A stretch of DNA of 64,000 nucleotides from contig CAJQUW010011056.1 of the NCBI GenBank assembly GCA_907163375.1, forward strand, positions 114,646 to 178,645, written 5' to 3'. Within the stretch, counting starts at the first letter, position 1; the number at the start of each line of letters is the position of its first letter. The stretch comes from Prostheceraeus crozeri (taxonomy: Eukaryota; Platyhelminthes; Polycladida; Euryleptidae). This document shows positions 46,301-58,285 of this stretch, in pieces. The notes under the pieces are model-generated. The model was not told where the DNA came from. It saw only the letters and a list, made by a program, of their open reading frames with translations, and searched no databases. The position numbers and the translations under genes were made by a program.

Positions 46301-49300
46301 ATGGAGTTCAATGACATTGGAGGTTTGTGTGGGGACATTGATGGGTGGAGGGGATCAGGTTGTGTACGTATTTTGGAGGTGGTGTAGTGGGGTAAGGTCG
46401 GAGTGTCGAGTAGTACTCTTGGGGGGTAGATAGAGTTGGGGTTGGGTCAACGTTATGGTAGGAGTGGAGGGGGGGGGTCGGGGAAATATAATAGGAGATG
46501 ACTGTGAGACTTCCGGCGTTATAGAAGGAAAATTTAGAGATAGCGGGGGATGTAGTTAGGTGACACCGCTGTGTCCAAGTAAGTCCTAGTGTTTGGAAGC
46601 GTGAGGGTGAAGTGGGGGAAGAGAATTTTTAGCTGTGGGGGGCGTAGCGTTGTGTGGGGTAGCATAACGGGAATAGCTGCAAGCATTGATTGTAGTGATA
46701 AATTGAGTGTAGTGTTCAAATGGGGGGTGGTGTGAGAAGAGAGAGGTGTTATGGAGGTGGTTGTGAGGTCGATGGTATCAAGGGGTCTTTGCGTTTGGGA
46801 GTGACAGGTTGGGTGGGGTTTGGGTTTTTGGGGGGGGGGGGGTTTTGGGTACGAAGGACACAATGAACACAGTACACAGCGGATGTGGTTAGATGGTGCT
46901 GGGGGGAAGTAGACAATGTGTGAGAGGGGGGACTGGGGAAAGATGAAGAAAATTTGTGTGATCACAATGGGGGGGATGGTAAAGGGGGGGGGGGGTGACA
47001 TAGGCAGAGTGCTAGTGGTTATGAGATGTGTTGGGGGAGGAAGGGTGATGCGATTGGGTTGATGGGGATGCAATGGATTATTTGGGGATTGTTGTAGGAG
47101 ATAGGGGTGGGGAGGGGGGGCAGAGTTAATTGTAGGGAGGTTGGGATTGTCGTGTTGATCGAGGGTTGGGGGGGGGGGGGGGATAGGGAGTAATATAGGA
47201 TTTGTAAAGGGTTGGGAGTTAAGTTCATGTATTTGTGTTTAGGCTCGTTTAGATAGGGTCGGGAGGGGTGGGATTAGGGTTGTGGTGCGTGGGGTATTAG
47301 GGTGGAAGGTATTAGATGTGGGGATGATGTATTAAGGTGATTGAGTTGTTTGGGAGGGGGGGGGGATGTTGTGGGAGGGGGGAGTAAGCAGGGGGGGAGA
47401 GGTGTGGGGAGGGGTGGGTATTGAGGGGGTTTATAGGTTATTTTGGGATGGTATTGGGATTAGGGGGGGGGGGGGGTGTGGTCAGGAAGGGGGGGGGGGA
47501 GGATTTGCGACAAGGGGGTGCGTGAGTAGTAATGGGGTATAAGTAGGTGGTATCTAGGATTTAGTAGGGAGGGGGGGGGGGGGGGGGGAGATGGGTCATT
47601 GTGTTGAGTTTCACAGTATGTAGAGTAGTGGTATAAAGGGGTTAATGAGTAGAGAGGTTTGAGTGGTAATGTTGAGGTAGAGTGATTATTGTTATACTTT
47701 AGGGACAATGGTGGTCTTGTGGAGTGGATTGTATAGTGTTGGATAGGGGGTTTTGGAGGTGGGTCAGATGTAGGTAGTGTTTTTGGGAAGATTGATTTTT
47801 TGGGTATAGGATGGGTGGGGGAAATGATAGTGAGGTCAATATGCTGAATTGGTTTTTTGGGTAGGGGTGGAGTAGTAGTATGGGCGATGGGAGGTCTTGT
47901 GTGGAGGGGGGTAGGGATGGGGATTGGGGTGCAGATTTCAGGAGGTATGGTGGGTGATTGGGGAGAAAAAGGAGGGGGGATTATGGGGGGGAGTGTTGTA
48001 GGGTAGAGTGTATGGAGGTACGGGGGGGTAGTTGAGTGTATGAGGGGGGTGCGTGAGTGGGATGGATGGAGTAGGTTGTGGAGTGGTGATTGTGGGTGGA
48101 TAGGACTGGGATGTGAGTGTATATATGAATGGATGATAGTTGGGATGTAGGAGTAGTTTATTTCAGGTTAAGGCTTATGGATGTGTTGGTAGTATGTATT
48201 ATTTTGGGGGGGGGGGGGTGGATATATTTGTGGATTATGTATATATATGTATTATCGTGTATCTGGGACTGGTATATCTTCTCTGGTGTGTGGGTGTGGA
48301 GTTGTGGGGTTGGTGGGTGGAGGGTGTGGGGGGTGTGGAGGGATGATATGTGTAGGTTTGTTAGAGTATGATTGAGGTTGGGGGGTCAGTGTGTGATGGA
48401 TGTAATTATGAGCAGGGGGGTGTGAGTATTGAGTGAGAGAGTTAGAGAGGGTAGTTGTATAGAATGTGACTGTGTGAGTGACAAAGTGATAGGGTTCAGG
48501 GGTGGTGTGATTGATAGAGAGAGATGATTATAAATGGGGGGGTAGGGTGATCGAGATTGTGGGGGGGTTTTATTTTTATATGTAGAGGTGGGTTTTTGGG
48601 AGGGGGGGTTATGTTGGGTTTGGGTGTGGTTGTTAGGGAGTGGGGGGTAGGAAGTGAAGAATAGGGGGGGGGTTGATTAAGGGGGGGAGAGGGGGGGAAA
48701 AGAGGGGGTGGGGAATAAGAATAGATATTTGGGGGAGGATTGGGAAGGGAATGGAGGTTGGTTGGGTGGTTTGGAAAGGGGTTTATTTTTGGGGAGGAAG
48801 GGAAATGTAGGGGGGTGGGATGGGGGTGGTAGATGGGTTTGTGTTTGAGTGGAGAGATTGTGTGTATGGTGTTAGATGAGGGGATTGGTTAGTGATTGGT
48901 TGGTGATTTGGAGGACTTAAGTGGGGGGGTGGAGGATGATAGGAGTATAGGGGTAAGAGAAAGGAGTAGAGGGATGGGGTATTGGGGTAGAGGAGGGAGT
49001 GTGATTGGGGATGGTTGATTTATTAGAGGGGGGATGTTGATTTATTAGATGGGGGGGGGGGGATGTGATGATAGGGGAAAGTATGTGGGAGTGATGGTGG
49101 ATTTATTGGTATTGATAGTTTGGGTTTAGGGGGTATGAGGTGGGTGTATTGATATGGAGGTTGGGTATGTTGAGATATATATGTGATGAGAGGTTTTTTG
49201 GTGTGTGGAGGTAGGGTATGTGTTAGTTAGAGTGAGGGGTGGGAGGTGAGGGATTGGTATGGGTGGTGTTGGGGTGGATGATTAGATGGGAGTTGGAGAG

Positions 49301-50690
49301 TAGACGGAGGTGGTTGCATGTAATAGATGGGTCTGAATGGTGTGGTTTTTTATAGGTGGGTAGAGATTGAGTGATGAGGATTTTAATTAAATTTTGTAGT
49401 TGTAGTAATTATTGGTGGGTATGTATAGGGATTGTGTGTGGTTTATACGGTATATGGGTTAGTTTGGGGAGGGTAATAGGGGGTTTTAGTGTTGGGGAGG
49501 CATGACCGTTATTTTAGGGTACACACGGTAAATGTTTGGTGGTGAGATAATGGTGGTGGGGATTATTATGGGGATCGTAGGTATGGGGTGTTTGTGTGGG
49601 TTATTTTCAGTATATTTTGTGAATATAGTGGTATTGAATACGATATGTTGAATGCTCGGCTAGGTGGTATTCAGAGTGCTGCGGGGCTCAGGGATGGCAG
49701 ATCCCGTGACTCTACTGGAGGGGACGGGTGTGGAAATTAGGTAGTTTGGGTGGAGACATATTTTCGGCGAGGGGGGTCGTAATGCATTGGGGTGTCGGTA
49801 TTGGGAGGGAGGGATCAAAGGATTGATAAAGTCAACTGAGATACTTCAGCGAGACTTTCTGTTGATGACAAACTGAGGGTTCATATATAGGGGGTGTGGC
49901 CGGTTTTGTCAGGCTGGTAGTGGTGGAAGATGGCCCCGAACTGCAAATAACTGTTGCATCCTTACAGCCTTTATATGTGATAATTAGTGTTGGGATTTGT
50001 GGTGAGAGTGCACGACGTGTTGGAGGGGGGAGTAGGGTAGGGGCACAGTATGTCGGCACTTCCGCGGATCAGAAGGCAATCATTGTTTTAGGGGGTACAC
50101 GATGTTGCCATCCTTTTAATGAGTCGTGAGGTGACTGAGTCGCTATCCTTTTTTAGAGTGGTGTGATGGTTTTTATTTGTCATTAAGTTTATTATTAGAA
50201 TATATACGTTCGTATAACTTCAAAAGATTGTTTGAGTTGCGGTGGCTCCTTTTTGTTGTTTCCACAACAGGTGTGATGAGGTGCGGAAAGTATGTGATAA
50301 GGTAAATAGTGGTGGGGGGGGGCAAAGGTTGTGGTTTTGGGGCCAAATCTGTAAAGAATGGATGTATACTGTTATGAGCGGATGAATTGGATGGTTGATT
50401 TTATAGTCCAGGTGTAGGTGTTTGTGGTTACAATCAGGCTGGGAAAAATGGGATTATGGGGAAAGGGTGATGTGTCCGCACCGAGATCAAAGGGTACGGG
50501 GTTGCAACATCGAGTCGTTATAAGATTACCCACTGTAGGTTTGGGGTAATTGAAAATGGGGAGGATACAATCGAGTAGATGGCTATCGGATGCGGAGCGT
50601 GCTCAAAATGAGTTATCATGCATATATGGATTGGACGTATAGGGCCGGGGCACTGGAATGAAAGGAAAGCAAAACATTGGGTTTTCAGCA
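37373..50690. other. About 13.3 kb of anomalous, progressively C-depleted sequence
   Basis: No coding region, TIR or tandem array recognised; frames are short except low-complexity ones. C counts in sample 60-base lines are 13 (38041), 19 (42001), 11 (45001), 6 (46201), 2 (47701), 0 (48961) and 11 (49681). The spans 48553-48915 and 48917-49304 have no C, separated by one. G homopolymers are frequent. Composition returns to normal over 49.65-50.7 kb. This looks like low-quality consensus from a failing read rather than genomic DNA, though a strand-biased biological process cannot be excluded from sequence alone. Confidence 0.8.
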
Positions 50691-51589
50691 TGGGATATAT
50701 GACATTGGTCAGCAGGCCTTAAAAGCTGAAGATGAATCTATTGTGATAGTTTTAATCAGTTAAGTGGCTACTTCAGAATATCTTTGTGCTTTTTTGAAAC
50801 AAAATATGCTTTAAGACAAAACAGTGCAGATATAAAATATGATAATTGTTGACGAGGCGCTCAAAAACTTACAATCCTGTGAACATAAAATTGTAGCAGA
50901 GTACTATTTGTAAAGGAATATGCACAAAATTCATTGTAGTTGTCTAGTGACATGAACCTCCCGCGCAATCTTAACAGTGATTGCATTGGACACAAGTATC
51001 CTGAATGACAAATTTAGATTGCATACTCGGGCCATAAAACTGTGTGATGTTCAACAAATACTAAGGAGAAAACATGAAAGATGCTCATAGTTCCGGCCAC
51101 CAAGACAACTGCTGCAGGAGACATACCGAAGATAAGGTTTTCACAGCAGGTGTACACCAGAGAATACAGCTGAAAATGCCGCCTTCCGAATTCGATCTGA
51201 TTTACAAAACAAGATCAAAGAAAGAGACATGTGAATTGAAGGAAAGGTTTCTACCAGTGTGTTTCTTGGTGTGTTTTGCCCGAATTTGCGACATCTAATA
51301 ACTTGAGATACCTAATTTTAGGGCATATCATCATAGCGTCTTCGTAATGGGTTCTATTATCCGTGCTAAGAACACTTCTATGTGCGAATGTCGCAAGAAT
51401 GGGGTTAGTGCTCTCAGTTTTTATTTTCAGCTAACATTGTTAAAATTTTATGTATACCCTTCATAAAATGCTTGCTGAATTCAAATGTGTGTAAGTTTTT
51501 TGTAAGTAAAAGTGCAATGGTCCACATGACATCATGCATGATTTACATGGCGTGCTCGCATAGACGGTGCAAAACGCCACACCAAAATA
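50691..51589. other. No recognised feature
   Basis: Normal-looking AT-rich DNA between the anomalous block and the next poly-G tract. Short frames only (74 codons at 51074). No repeat found. Confidence 0.5.
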
Positions 51590-51606
51590 GGGGGGGGTGG
51601 GGGGGT

Positions 51607-51644
<38 letters not shown>
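51590..51644 (+). repeat. Poly-G tract, 38 uninterrupted G
   Basis: G-rich from 51590 with two T interruptions, then uninterrupted G from 51607 to 51644. As at 37320, the sequence before it looks normal; that after it (to about 52.6 kb) looks less structured. Confidence 0.9.
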
Positions 51645-51645
<1 letters not shown>

Positions 51646-54448
51646 TGGCACATTTTTGGTGTCGGAAAGCTTAGCAATTGGAGGTTTTCAATCAGCATGA
51701 GGCCCTTCTTTACCACTTTGATTGTTGTCGGAATAGATGTTATCAAGGGAACATCGTTAGAATAACTCGGAATGCGCGTTTCGTTATAGTAGTCATAATG
51801 TATAGAACATTCTGTGAAAGACGCATAATCGGCCTCGGTTACCATGCAAAACTCGGCCTGGCTGTGCGGGAATAAGGATAAGTATATCTCGATGTTTCCA
51901 TAGTAATAGTTTGCCATAGGGATCATTCAAATTTATAGGTGTGTTTCATTTAAGAATTCTTATAAATCCAAAGAGGTCCCGATTCCGAGTGAAAAGTAGT
52001 GACATAAAGGAGGCAAATCAGTATGAAAAGCATCAGGACTATAATAAGTATGACATTGGTGAAAAATGTCTATAATTATGTTGACTGCTGTTCAGCGCAT
52101 CCGACCTTCGTGATTAAGATCCGCTTTAGTCGAGGATCTATGCCCAATCAATAGATGGAACTGTTATTCCGGTTATAGGCTGGTCTTCGGAAGATTCCAC
52201 TGTCCACTGTGAGATCATTGTACATCGATAGGGCGCGGATGTACATAGATAGCTCTTAGTAGCTAACAAGATAAAGAAGTGCGTTACCTTTCTCCCGGTA
52301 TATTTCTCATAACTGAAGCAATTCTGTTCACCTGTCACGTTACTCTCATTGCAATAAGTGCAGTTCGCGTTGACATACTATTTTTTGACAATTGCTTATC
52401 ATCATAGAAGCGATTGATGCAATTTATAATGATTAATTTATATATATTTCTTTTCAGTGTGTATTCAATGGAGAAGAATCAGATCAGGACCTGAATTAGT
52501 GGTGGTGCCCGGCATGATGTTTGTATAAGCAATGAAGTACAAGTGATTGAATGAGCCTACACTACAACCAATCGGAAATTCAGTGCAGTGTCTTGTGACC
52601 TCATCGCGGTACCTCTTTGCAAGTGAACGCAATAAACCCAGTTCGACTTGGAAGCTGAAGAATATAATCTCATAAGTGATGTATAGGGTGCTAATATTTC
52701 ATCATTCTTGTCAGATCAATCGTTTATGGGAGTTTGACCAATGGGGTGTCCGTTCACGGAGTTATTTATATTAAATGTATGATGTACATGTTACTTCCAC
52801 ACCACATTTCTGCATTGAGGAAGTTGTACACTTTTTAGGGACTGGAAGCAAGCTGTTATGTGCGTGTCATTTCGTATTCCGTGTTTTTGTTGAGGCTCGC
52901 TGCTCCTCAACTTGTAAAGTTTTATCTTTCTTAAGATTTCTGTTGACCTCATTCTACGATGTCAACTTCATGTGCTGCTGTTAAGTGTTTCTGCATATAA
53001 ACAGACTACCAGCTTCATAGACATTGATACACCTACAAATCTTTTCAATAAATTTACTTGTAGTACTGATGTCATGTTTGTTTCATTATATTCTCTTGAA
53101 CGATTATCTGTAGCTTTCATTGCTGATATACCGGTGAGTGGCAATAGTATAGGTCTAGTCAACAAGTGTAAGCAGGATATATATTCATGAATTGACATGG
53201 TAAGGCTTATGAATTCAATCAGGAAAGGAAGGGGAGAAATAAGCATGTCAACCACTGGCATCAATTACAGTTTGCTAATGAGAAAGTAGCTCATATGTAA
53301 CGCCTTCATCAGGATAGTAAATGGATATAATTACTTGATTTTTAATCTACATGCTATGATACTAACATATGCCGCTCAGTTAACCGTAATTTGCAAATTC
53401 TTGTCTCAAAACTACTTAACATGCATCCAACTATGTAGATATGCACGGAGCATTACACTTTATATCAAATATATTGCTAGATAATGGATTAGAACGGCTA
53501 TATATAAGTTTATTGTAGTTATCTGACAGCTATATATGTACATGAGCTCAGAAAAGATCTCAAAATTTAATGTGGACCACTACTTTCACGAACTTTTGAT
53601 TCCAAGCCGTGGATCATATTTCTATAAGGTAGGCCTACAGTGTTGCATTCATTTCCTTATTTCTATAATCAAATTGCACGAAACCTATATAGCATTCTCA
53701 CTGAGGTTAACTTCCTAAAATTATAAAAAATAATCGGCGAGCAATAACTTCATTTTCCTGTCGTGCGGCCGAAGGAAGTAGTTTAACGATAAGTGCCTTT
53801 AATTCAAACCAATGCTTTGCTGCATCAATAATGATAAAGGAAATGCAACCGTAGGCCAGGCCGGTATTTCTTCTAAAACTGTTAGGCAGCGATAAGCTTA
53901 ATGGCTTCCAAAAGTGTCGACTGCATAAGAGTTCATTTCACGATTTCTTGTCTGGCTTGTTCTCTAGCAGCTCCCTCTCCGAATTCACTCATTCTCACTA
54001 ATTCTCCGATACCTCAATTCTTCAGAAGAAAAGTAAAAGTTGTTTACTCTTTTCTTGTGTCCCTCTTGGAGAGTAGTTGTTTGTAGTCCACCAGAGGCAA
54101 TTCCCTTCGTGTCCACCACATCGACAAATTCTTTCGATGCAATTCTCTGCATGCAGACTTTTTATAACCTGAAGTTTATTGTCGCGACTTTCTCGCCGAT
54201 TGGATGCTGTCAATTTAGGAAGAACATTTTGCGAGCTTCCGGATGATTTCATTGCGGACTGCTGAGGAATGGCATAATTTATGAAGAACTTAGCACAACA
54301 TCTGACAGGCTTCACAGGCGCAGCCTATAGGGGAGGATGAGGCACATTGAATCACCCGCCCTTTCCACCGATACTATAGTGGAAACATTATGCCTTAAGA
54401 CATGCTTATTGTAACTTGAATAAACATATATAATTCCTCTGATAATGA
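51645..54448. other. No recognised gene
   Basis: Only short frames; the longest is 98 codons on the minus strand. A 97-codon minus-strand frame at 54022-54315 contains CRCGGHEGNC but matches no family I know. No terminal repeats or tandem arrays seen. Confidence 0.45.
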
Positions 54449-54845
54449 TGACATATATACGTTTTTTGTAAAGTTAAACAAATTGTATCTTTCATGTGAA
54501 AATTGTTTTTGAAGCTGTCATTGTGAATTTACTGTATATATATGAATAAAATGTGAAGTTGATGACCTGAAATGTGTTCAGTGTATGGAAGGTAGCAGGC
54601 AACTGAGCAATAGGAAGCGCAAGTCCAATAATAGTTAAATTTCTGTTTGAATATGCAATCTGCTAGTGTTAGGGTTTCGGGGATGAGGGCTTTGGATATG
54701 GATTGTAGGTGAATAGAGGATCAAGAAAAGTATAGGTTTGTCTAGGGTTTGGTGTTGGGTCATGTCTGTAGAAAGAGTTAAAGTTTCACAATGGTGATTT
54801 AGGCCTATTTCATGCGTATAGGCATGCATGTCTTAATTTATGGGA
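54449..54845. repeat. Left arm of a 0.4-kb inverted repeat
   Basis: Matches 57845-58285 in inverted orientation with scattered mismatches and small gaps. Anchors: gtaaagttaaacaaattgta with tctttcatgtgaaaa (54471 onward), aataaaatgtgaagttgatga (54544), and a stretch of about 150 bases around tagggtttggtgttgggtca (54747). The loop between the arms is about 3 kb and holds the inverted copy of the 19.3-26.7 kb hAT segment. Confidence 0.75.
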
Positions 54846-54856
54846 TTCGAGGATGA

Positions 54857-55015
54857 ACAGGATCTGTTTACTTGTGGGAATCGAAAAGGCAAAGATTGAT
54901 GTACAGGATTTGTTTACATGTGCGGATCGCAAAAAAAGCATACTGCATTTATTGATGGGATGAATTTAATGACATGATCAGTTTATGTGGGAAACGCAAC
55001 AATTGAATGATGTCT
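54857..55015. repeat. Degenerate tandem repeat, about 55 bp x 3
   Basis: Units begin aacaggatctgtttacttgt (about 54855), tacaggatttgtttacatgt (54901) and gacatgatcagtttatgtgg (54971), each followed by a g-atcg-aa-ag-A-rich phrase. Strongly diverged. Confidence 0.45.
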
Positions 55016-55107
55016 GATTTATCTTTGTGACAAGACATATCATTACCTATTCAGTATTTTGTCAGCCACTATGTGCATGTGGGACCCCATTCGTCTGGGT
55101 TTGAGTG

Positions 55108-56990
55108 TTCAGGTTAGGGGTCGAAACACACTATAGACGAGTACCTGCTGATGACTGACGGACTGCAGTGTATCATGTTTTATGTCCCTTAATCGGTAGC
55201 TGAAGTAGTGGTCGATGTATTGTAATTCAAATGAAGAAATGTGGAATTACATGAAGTACGATGAAGAAAATGGCGATAGTGATGCAAATGGAAAATTTTC
55301 CAATTTTTTCAAAATTTTTTTTCGGTGATTGACGTTTTTTCCTTTGTTTTGGAGACTTGTTGCAGTCGTTTGAAAAGACTATGTAACATTCAAAGTCCGA
55401 AAACTTCTCTATCATCCATGCATGTTAACTTTTGGAACCAACTGCACCCTCCACGTCTATTTCAGATCTTTCCAACTGAATATCAGACATTTAATGGATT
55501 TCAGATTTCTCTAACTGAATTTCAGATATCTGTCAGAAACTCAACTTTGAAAGGATCTTAGATTCAACTGGAGAATCTCCAATTCATCTGGAAAAGTCTG
55601 AAATTTATTTAAGTAGATCTGAAATCGATTGGGAACTATGTGAACCATCTGAACCAGCTAGAAATGGAATGTGTAGTTTGTCTTTAGTTTCCAAATATCT
55701 CACGAGTTTACAGTCTTATCTTCCAATATATGGTCGCTCATGTATAATGCTGTGTTGGACTGTGTGCTTGTGCTTCACATGTTCATCAACACATGGAGAA
55801 TTTGTATCATTGCAATCACGGCTGCATAATAAAGCTTAACTTTCAAGCCATAAACAAGCTCCCAAATAAAGTGCATTATTTTTGCTCCAGATCTTTCACA
55901 ATGCATGAATTATACCCCTATCGTAAAGGAAAAAAATTCACGTCCCAAAAGATGCCTGTGTTATAATATTAAAAATGGCAACAAATTGCCACAAGCACTG
56001 GTGGCAAAGGAATGCTAAAAAATCCGCGGACGGGATTCGTATTGCTACGATTGTTTTAATCGAAATGATATGATGAAATCAAGAGTTTTAGAACAATTCT
56101 ATTGATGTTTCTATGCTTCGGCTGTGATAGAAAACGTAAAAATTATTTCACAAAAATTCAAATTTTTTCATTTTTCAAAATCGGTTTAATCAAAATGATG
56201 ATCAAGATCACCACTTTTAGACCCATTCTATTAGTGTGTAGCTGCCTCGGCTGTAGAAGTGGTCAAAGCGTAGGGCCTATCACAAAAAATCAGAACTTTC
56301 AAAATTTTCCAAAATTTTCCGGAAAATTTTCATCACTAAATGGCGATAATAAATTCAAGTGAAGAAATAGTATTTTCCATGTAGTCTTATAGGTATAGTG
56401 TGTATAATTTCATTGCTTTCGGTAGTGTCATTGTAGTTCTATTGTTTACCTCCATTATCCACTTGCCACTTATCCATTGTCTTCACTTGCAAATCGGTGT
56501 AGTAGCATCGTTGTATTTCCATATTTTACCTCCACTTTTCCAATTTTTATTCATCAGTTTCCTGTTGTTTTATAATATCCATTTTTAATTTCCTTAACCT
56601 ATGGTGACCATTATTGTCTTATTCTATTTCCACTATCAGCATCTGTAGTCGGTACAGTATATCAGACGTGTGTTTTGAACGTGTATACGGTAGTGTTTGG
56701 AATCTATGGTATATTAACAGCAGGAATGAGTAGTATCACAAGCTTAATTAAGATTTCCATTTTTACCAGATATTGAGCCAAAGCTGGTCAATTTTAATTC
56801 GTTGCCACGAGAAAGCTACATTGAGTTCCTTTTAAGAACTGATTAATCCAATGGTTACAGTAGCATATTGCCATTGTACAATTGCGGATTGAAGAACGCC
56901 ATCAGTCCTCATTAGGACTACTTTAACTAATAATTTAAATTAGTATGATGGCTACTGGGATGACTTTCATCATCGTATGAGAATAACGAT
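55108..56990 (-). mobile_element. Inverted copy of a segment of the 19.3-26.7 kb hAT, without piggyBac
   Basis: Read on the minus strand, 56990-56340 matches 19474-19624 joined to 23171-23715, and 55276-55108 matches about 23725-23905. The join falls on a single TTAA at 56843-56846 where the other copy carries the piggyBac. Flanks agree closely (actgatggcgttct before; tcagttcttaaaa after). A separate 1.06-kb element (55277-56338) is inserted in this copy and absent from the other. The shared segment may be its own element nested in the hAT, since similarity ends sharply on both sides and neither hAT terminus is present here. Confidence 0.85.
55277..56338. mobile_element. Non-autonomous hAT, 1,062 bp, with 8-bp TSD
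   Basis: Ends are TAGTGATG and CATCACTA, fitting the hAT YARNG terminus, with further inverted similarity in aaaattttcc motifs just inside. The octamer aatggcga is duplicated at 55269-55276 and 56339-56346. The insertion is confirmed because the related sequence near 23.72 kb lacks it. No transposase; short frames only. Confidence 0.82.
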
Positions 56991-57844
56991 GGTAGTTGGT
57001 ATATGTGTCAGGTGAGTTTGCATAATAAGTGATGGAGATGCTCATATGAGCCGCAGACATTGTTAGGAATGTTTGACAATTAGGACAGTTATAGAAATGT
57101 GCTCCGCTCGAGGAAGGAGGCCCTATATTTGCGGTTGTCCAAGCATAACTTTCAGTAAGTTGCATTGCTAGTCCATATGATAGATAGCGACTAGGAATTT
57201 ATGGAAGAAAGACACTGAAGGTCTTAACATGTCCCTAAAAATTGATTTGATGTTGAACTACTCAATTGGAATAAAATGATCTGAGACATAGAGTAGGAAG
57301 ATGATCTGAGATTTTGTACTATTTGAATTGAGAAGTGTGTGTTTGTTATGAATCTGCGGTTTTCCGGGATTGGAAAAGGTGGGAGTCGAAACTATCTCAT
57401 ATATATTATAATCCAGTCGAAATTCGTTGTCTATTTTTCTGCGGCAAATGATATAACTTTGCAGCTAACTTTTACGAAATCGCACACGAATTTTGATACC
57501 CTTCGAGTATGATTTAGACTTATTTTTAGAAAGAAGCACAAAAATAGTTAACGTAATGTGAAAGCATAAATGTCGACTGAATTCATTTTCAATTTTCATT
57601 TCGAGATTATTTTGTGCATAAGCCACCTATAATTCTTATCTCTCAATCAATTCCGCTGAATTAACGCGCCCCCTTGCAATCGGTACAAACTGTGGGTTGA
57701 TCCGGTTTTTTGCAGGCAAATGCTGGGTGCCATGCAAACAATTGCATGCACAATGCACCATGGAAGTATTTTTGCACATCCGTGATTTGTCATAGCGTTT
57801 TAAGGACACACTGATTGAAGGACCCTCTTCACAGTGTTCTTCCT
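56991..57844. other. No recognised feature
   Basis: A 76-codon frame on the minus strand (57165-56935) contains FYNCPNCQTF, a possible single CxxC finger, but runs into the hAT-derived segment and matches no family I know. Otherwise AT-rich without repeats. Confidence 0.4.
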
Positions 57845-58285
57845 TCCATAAATTACTGTAGTTCGCTAGCTATCATGGACTAGCATATGAAATAGGCCTA
57901 CAAGTCACCAATTTGTGTGAACTCTTCTACAGACATGACCCAACACCAAACCCTAGACTAAACCTATACTTTTCCTGATCCTCTATTCACCTACAATCCA
58001 TATCCGAAGCCCTTAATCCCCGGAAACTAGTCCGCTCGCCAACCCTAACCGGAGTGCATATTCAAACAGAAAATTTAACTATTTATTGGACTTTGCGCTT
58101 CCCATAACCTTGCCCATTTGCCTGGCTGACTTCCATACACTGAACACATTTGTAAGTAACAAAGGGTTTTTTCATCAACTTCACATTTTATTCATATATA
58201 AATTCAGAACACTGCCAGCTTCAAAAACAGAATACGGTTTTCACATGAAAGATACAATTTGTTTAACTTTACAAAAGACGCGTCA
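57845..58285. repeat. Right arm of a 0.4-kb inverted repeat
   Basis: Inverted counterpart of 54449-54845 (see there). Anchors on the plus strand: atgacccaacaccaaaccct at 57935, tcatcaacttcacattttat near 58171 and caatttgtttaactttac near 58255. Outside 58285 the similarity stops. Confidence 0.75.

Noticed and set aside
46534-47073. 179-codon Pro/Thr/Ser/Leu-rich frame on the minus strand
   Set aside because: It is a by-product of C-poor, G-rich sequence: the minus strand is C-rich and almost free of stop codons by composition. No domain, and it lies in the anomalous block.
48129-48371. Trp/Val/Gly-rich frame resembling membrane segments
   Set aside because: Produced by TGG/GTG-rich low-complexity sequence in the C-depleted zone.
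36940-50870. Inverted similarity between the flanks of the anomalous block (36947 and 50858)
   Set aside because: Only scattered short matches (cctcgtcaa, ctgaagtag) that do not extend outward or inward; not distinguishable from chance.
51543-51926. 127-codon frame with a polyproline run
   Set aside because: The prolines are the translated G homopolymer; the flanks show no family resemblance.
57470-57720. GC-richer patch at about 57.67-57.72 kb as a regulatory element
   Set aside because: No repeat, palindrome or known motif supports it.
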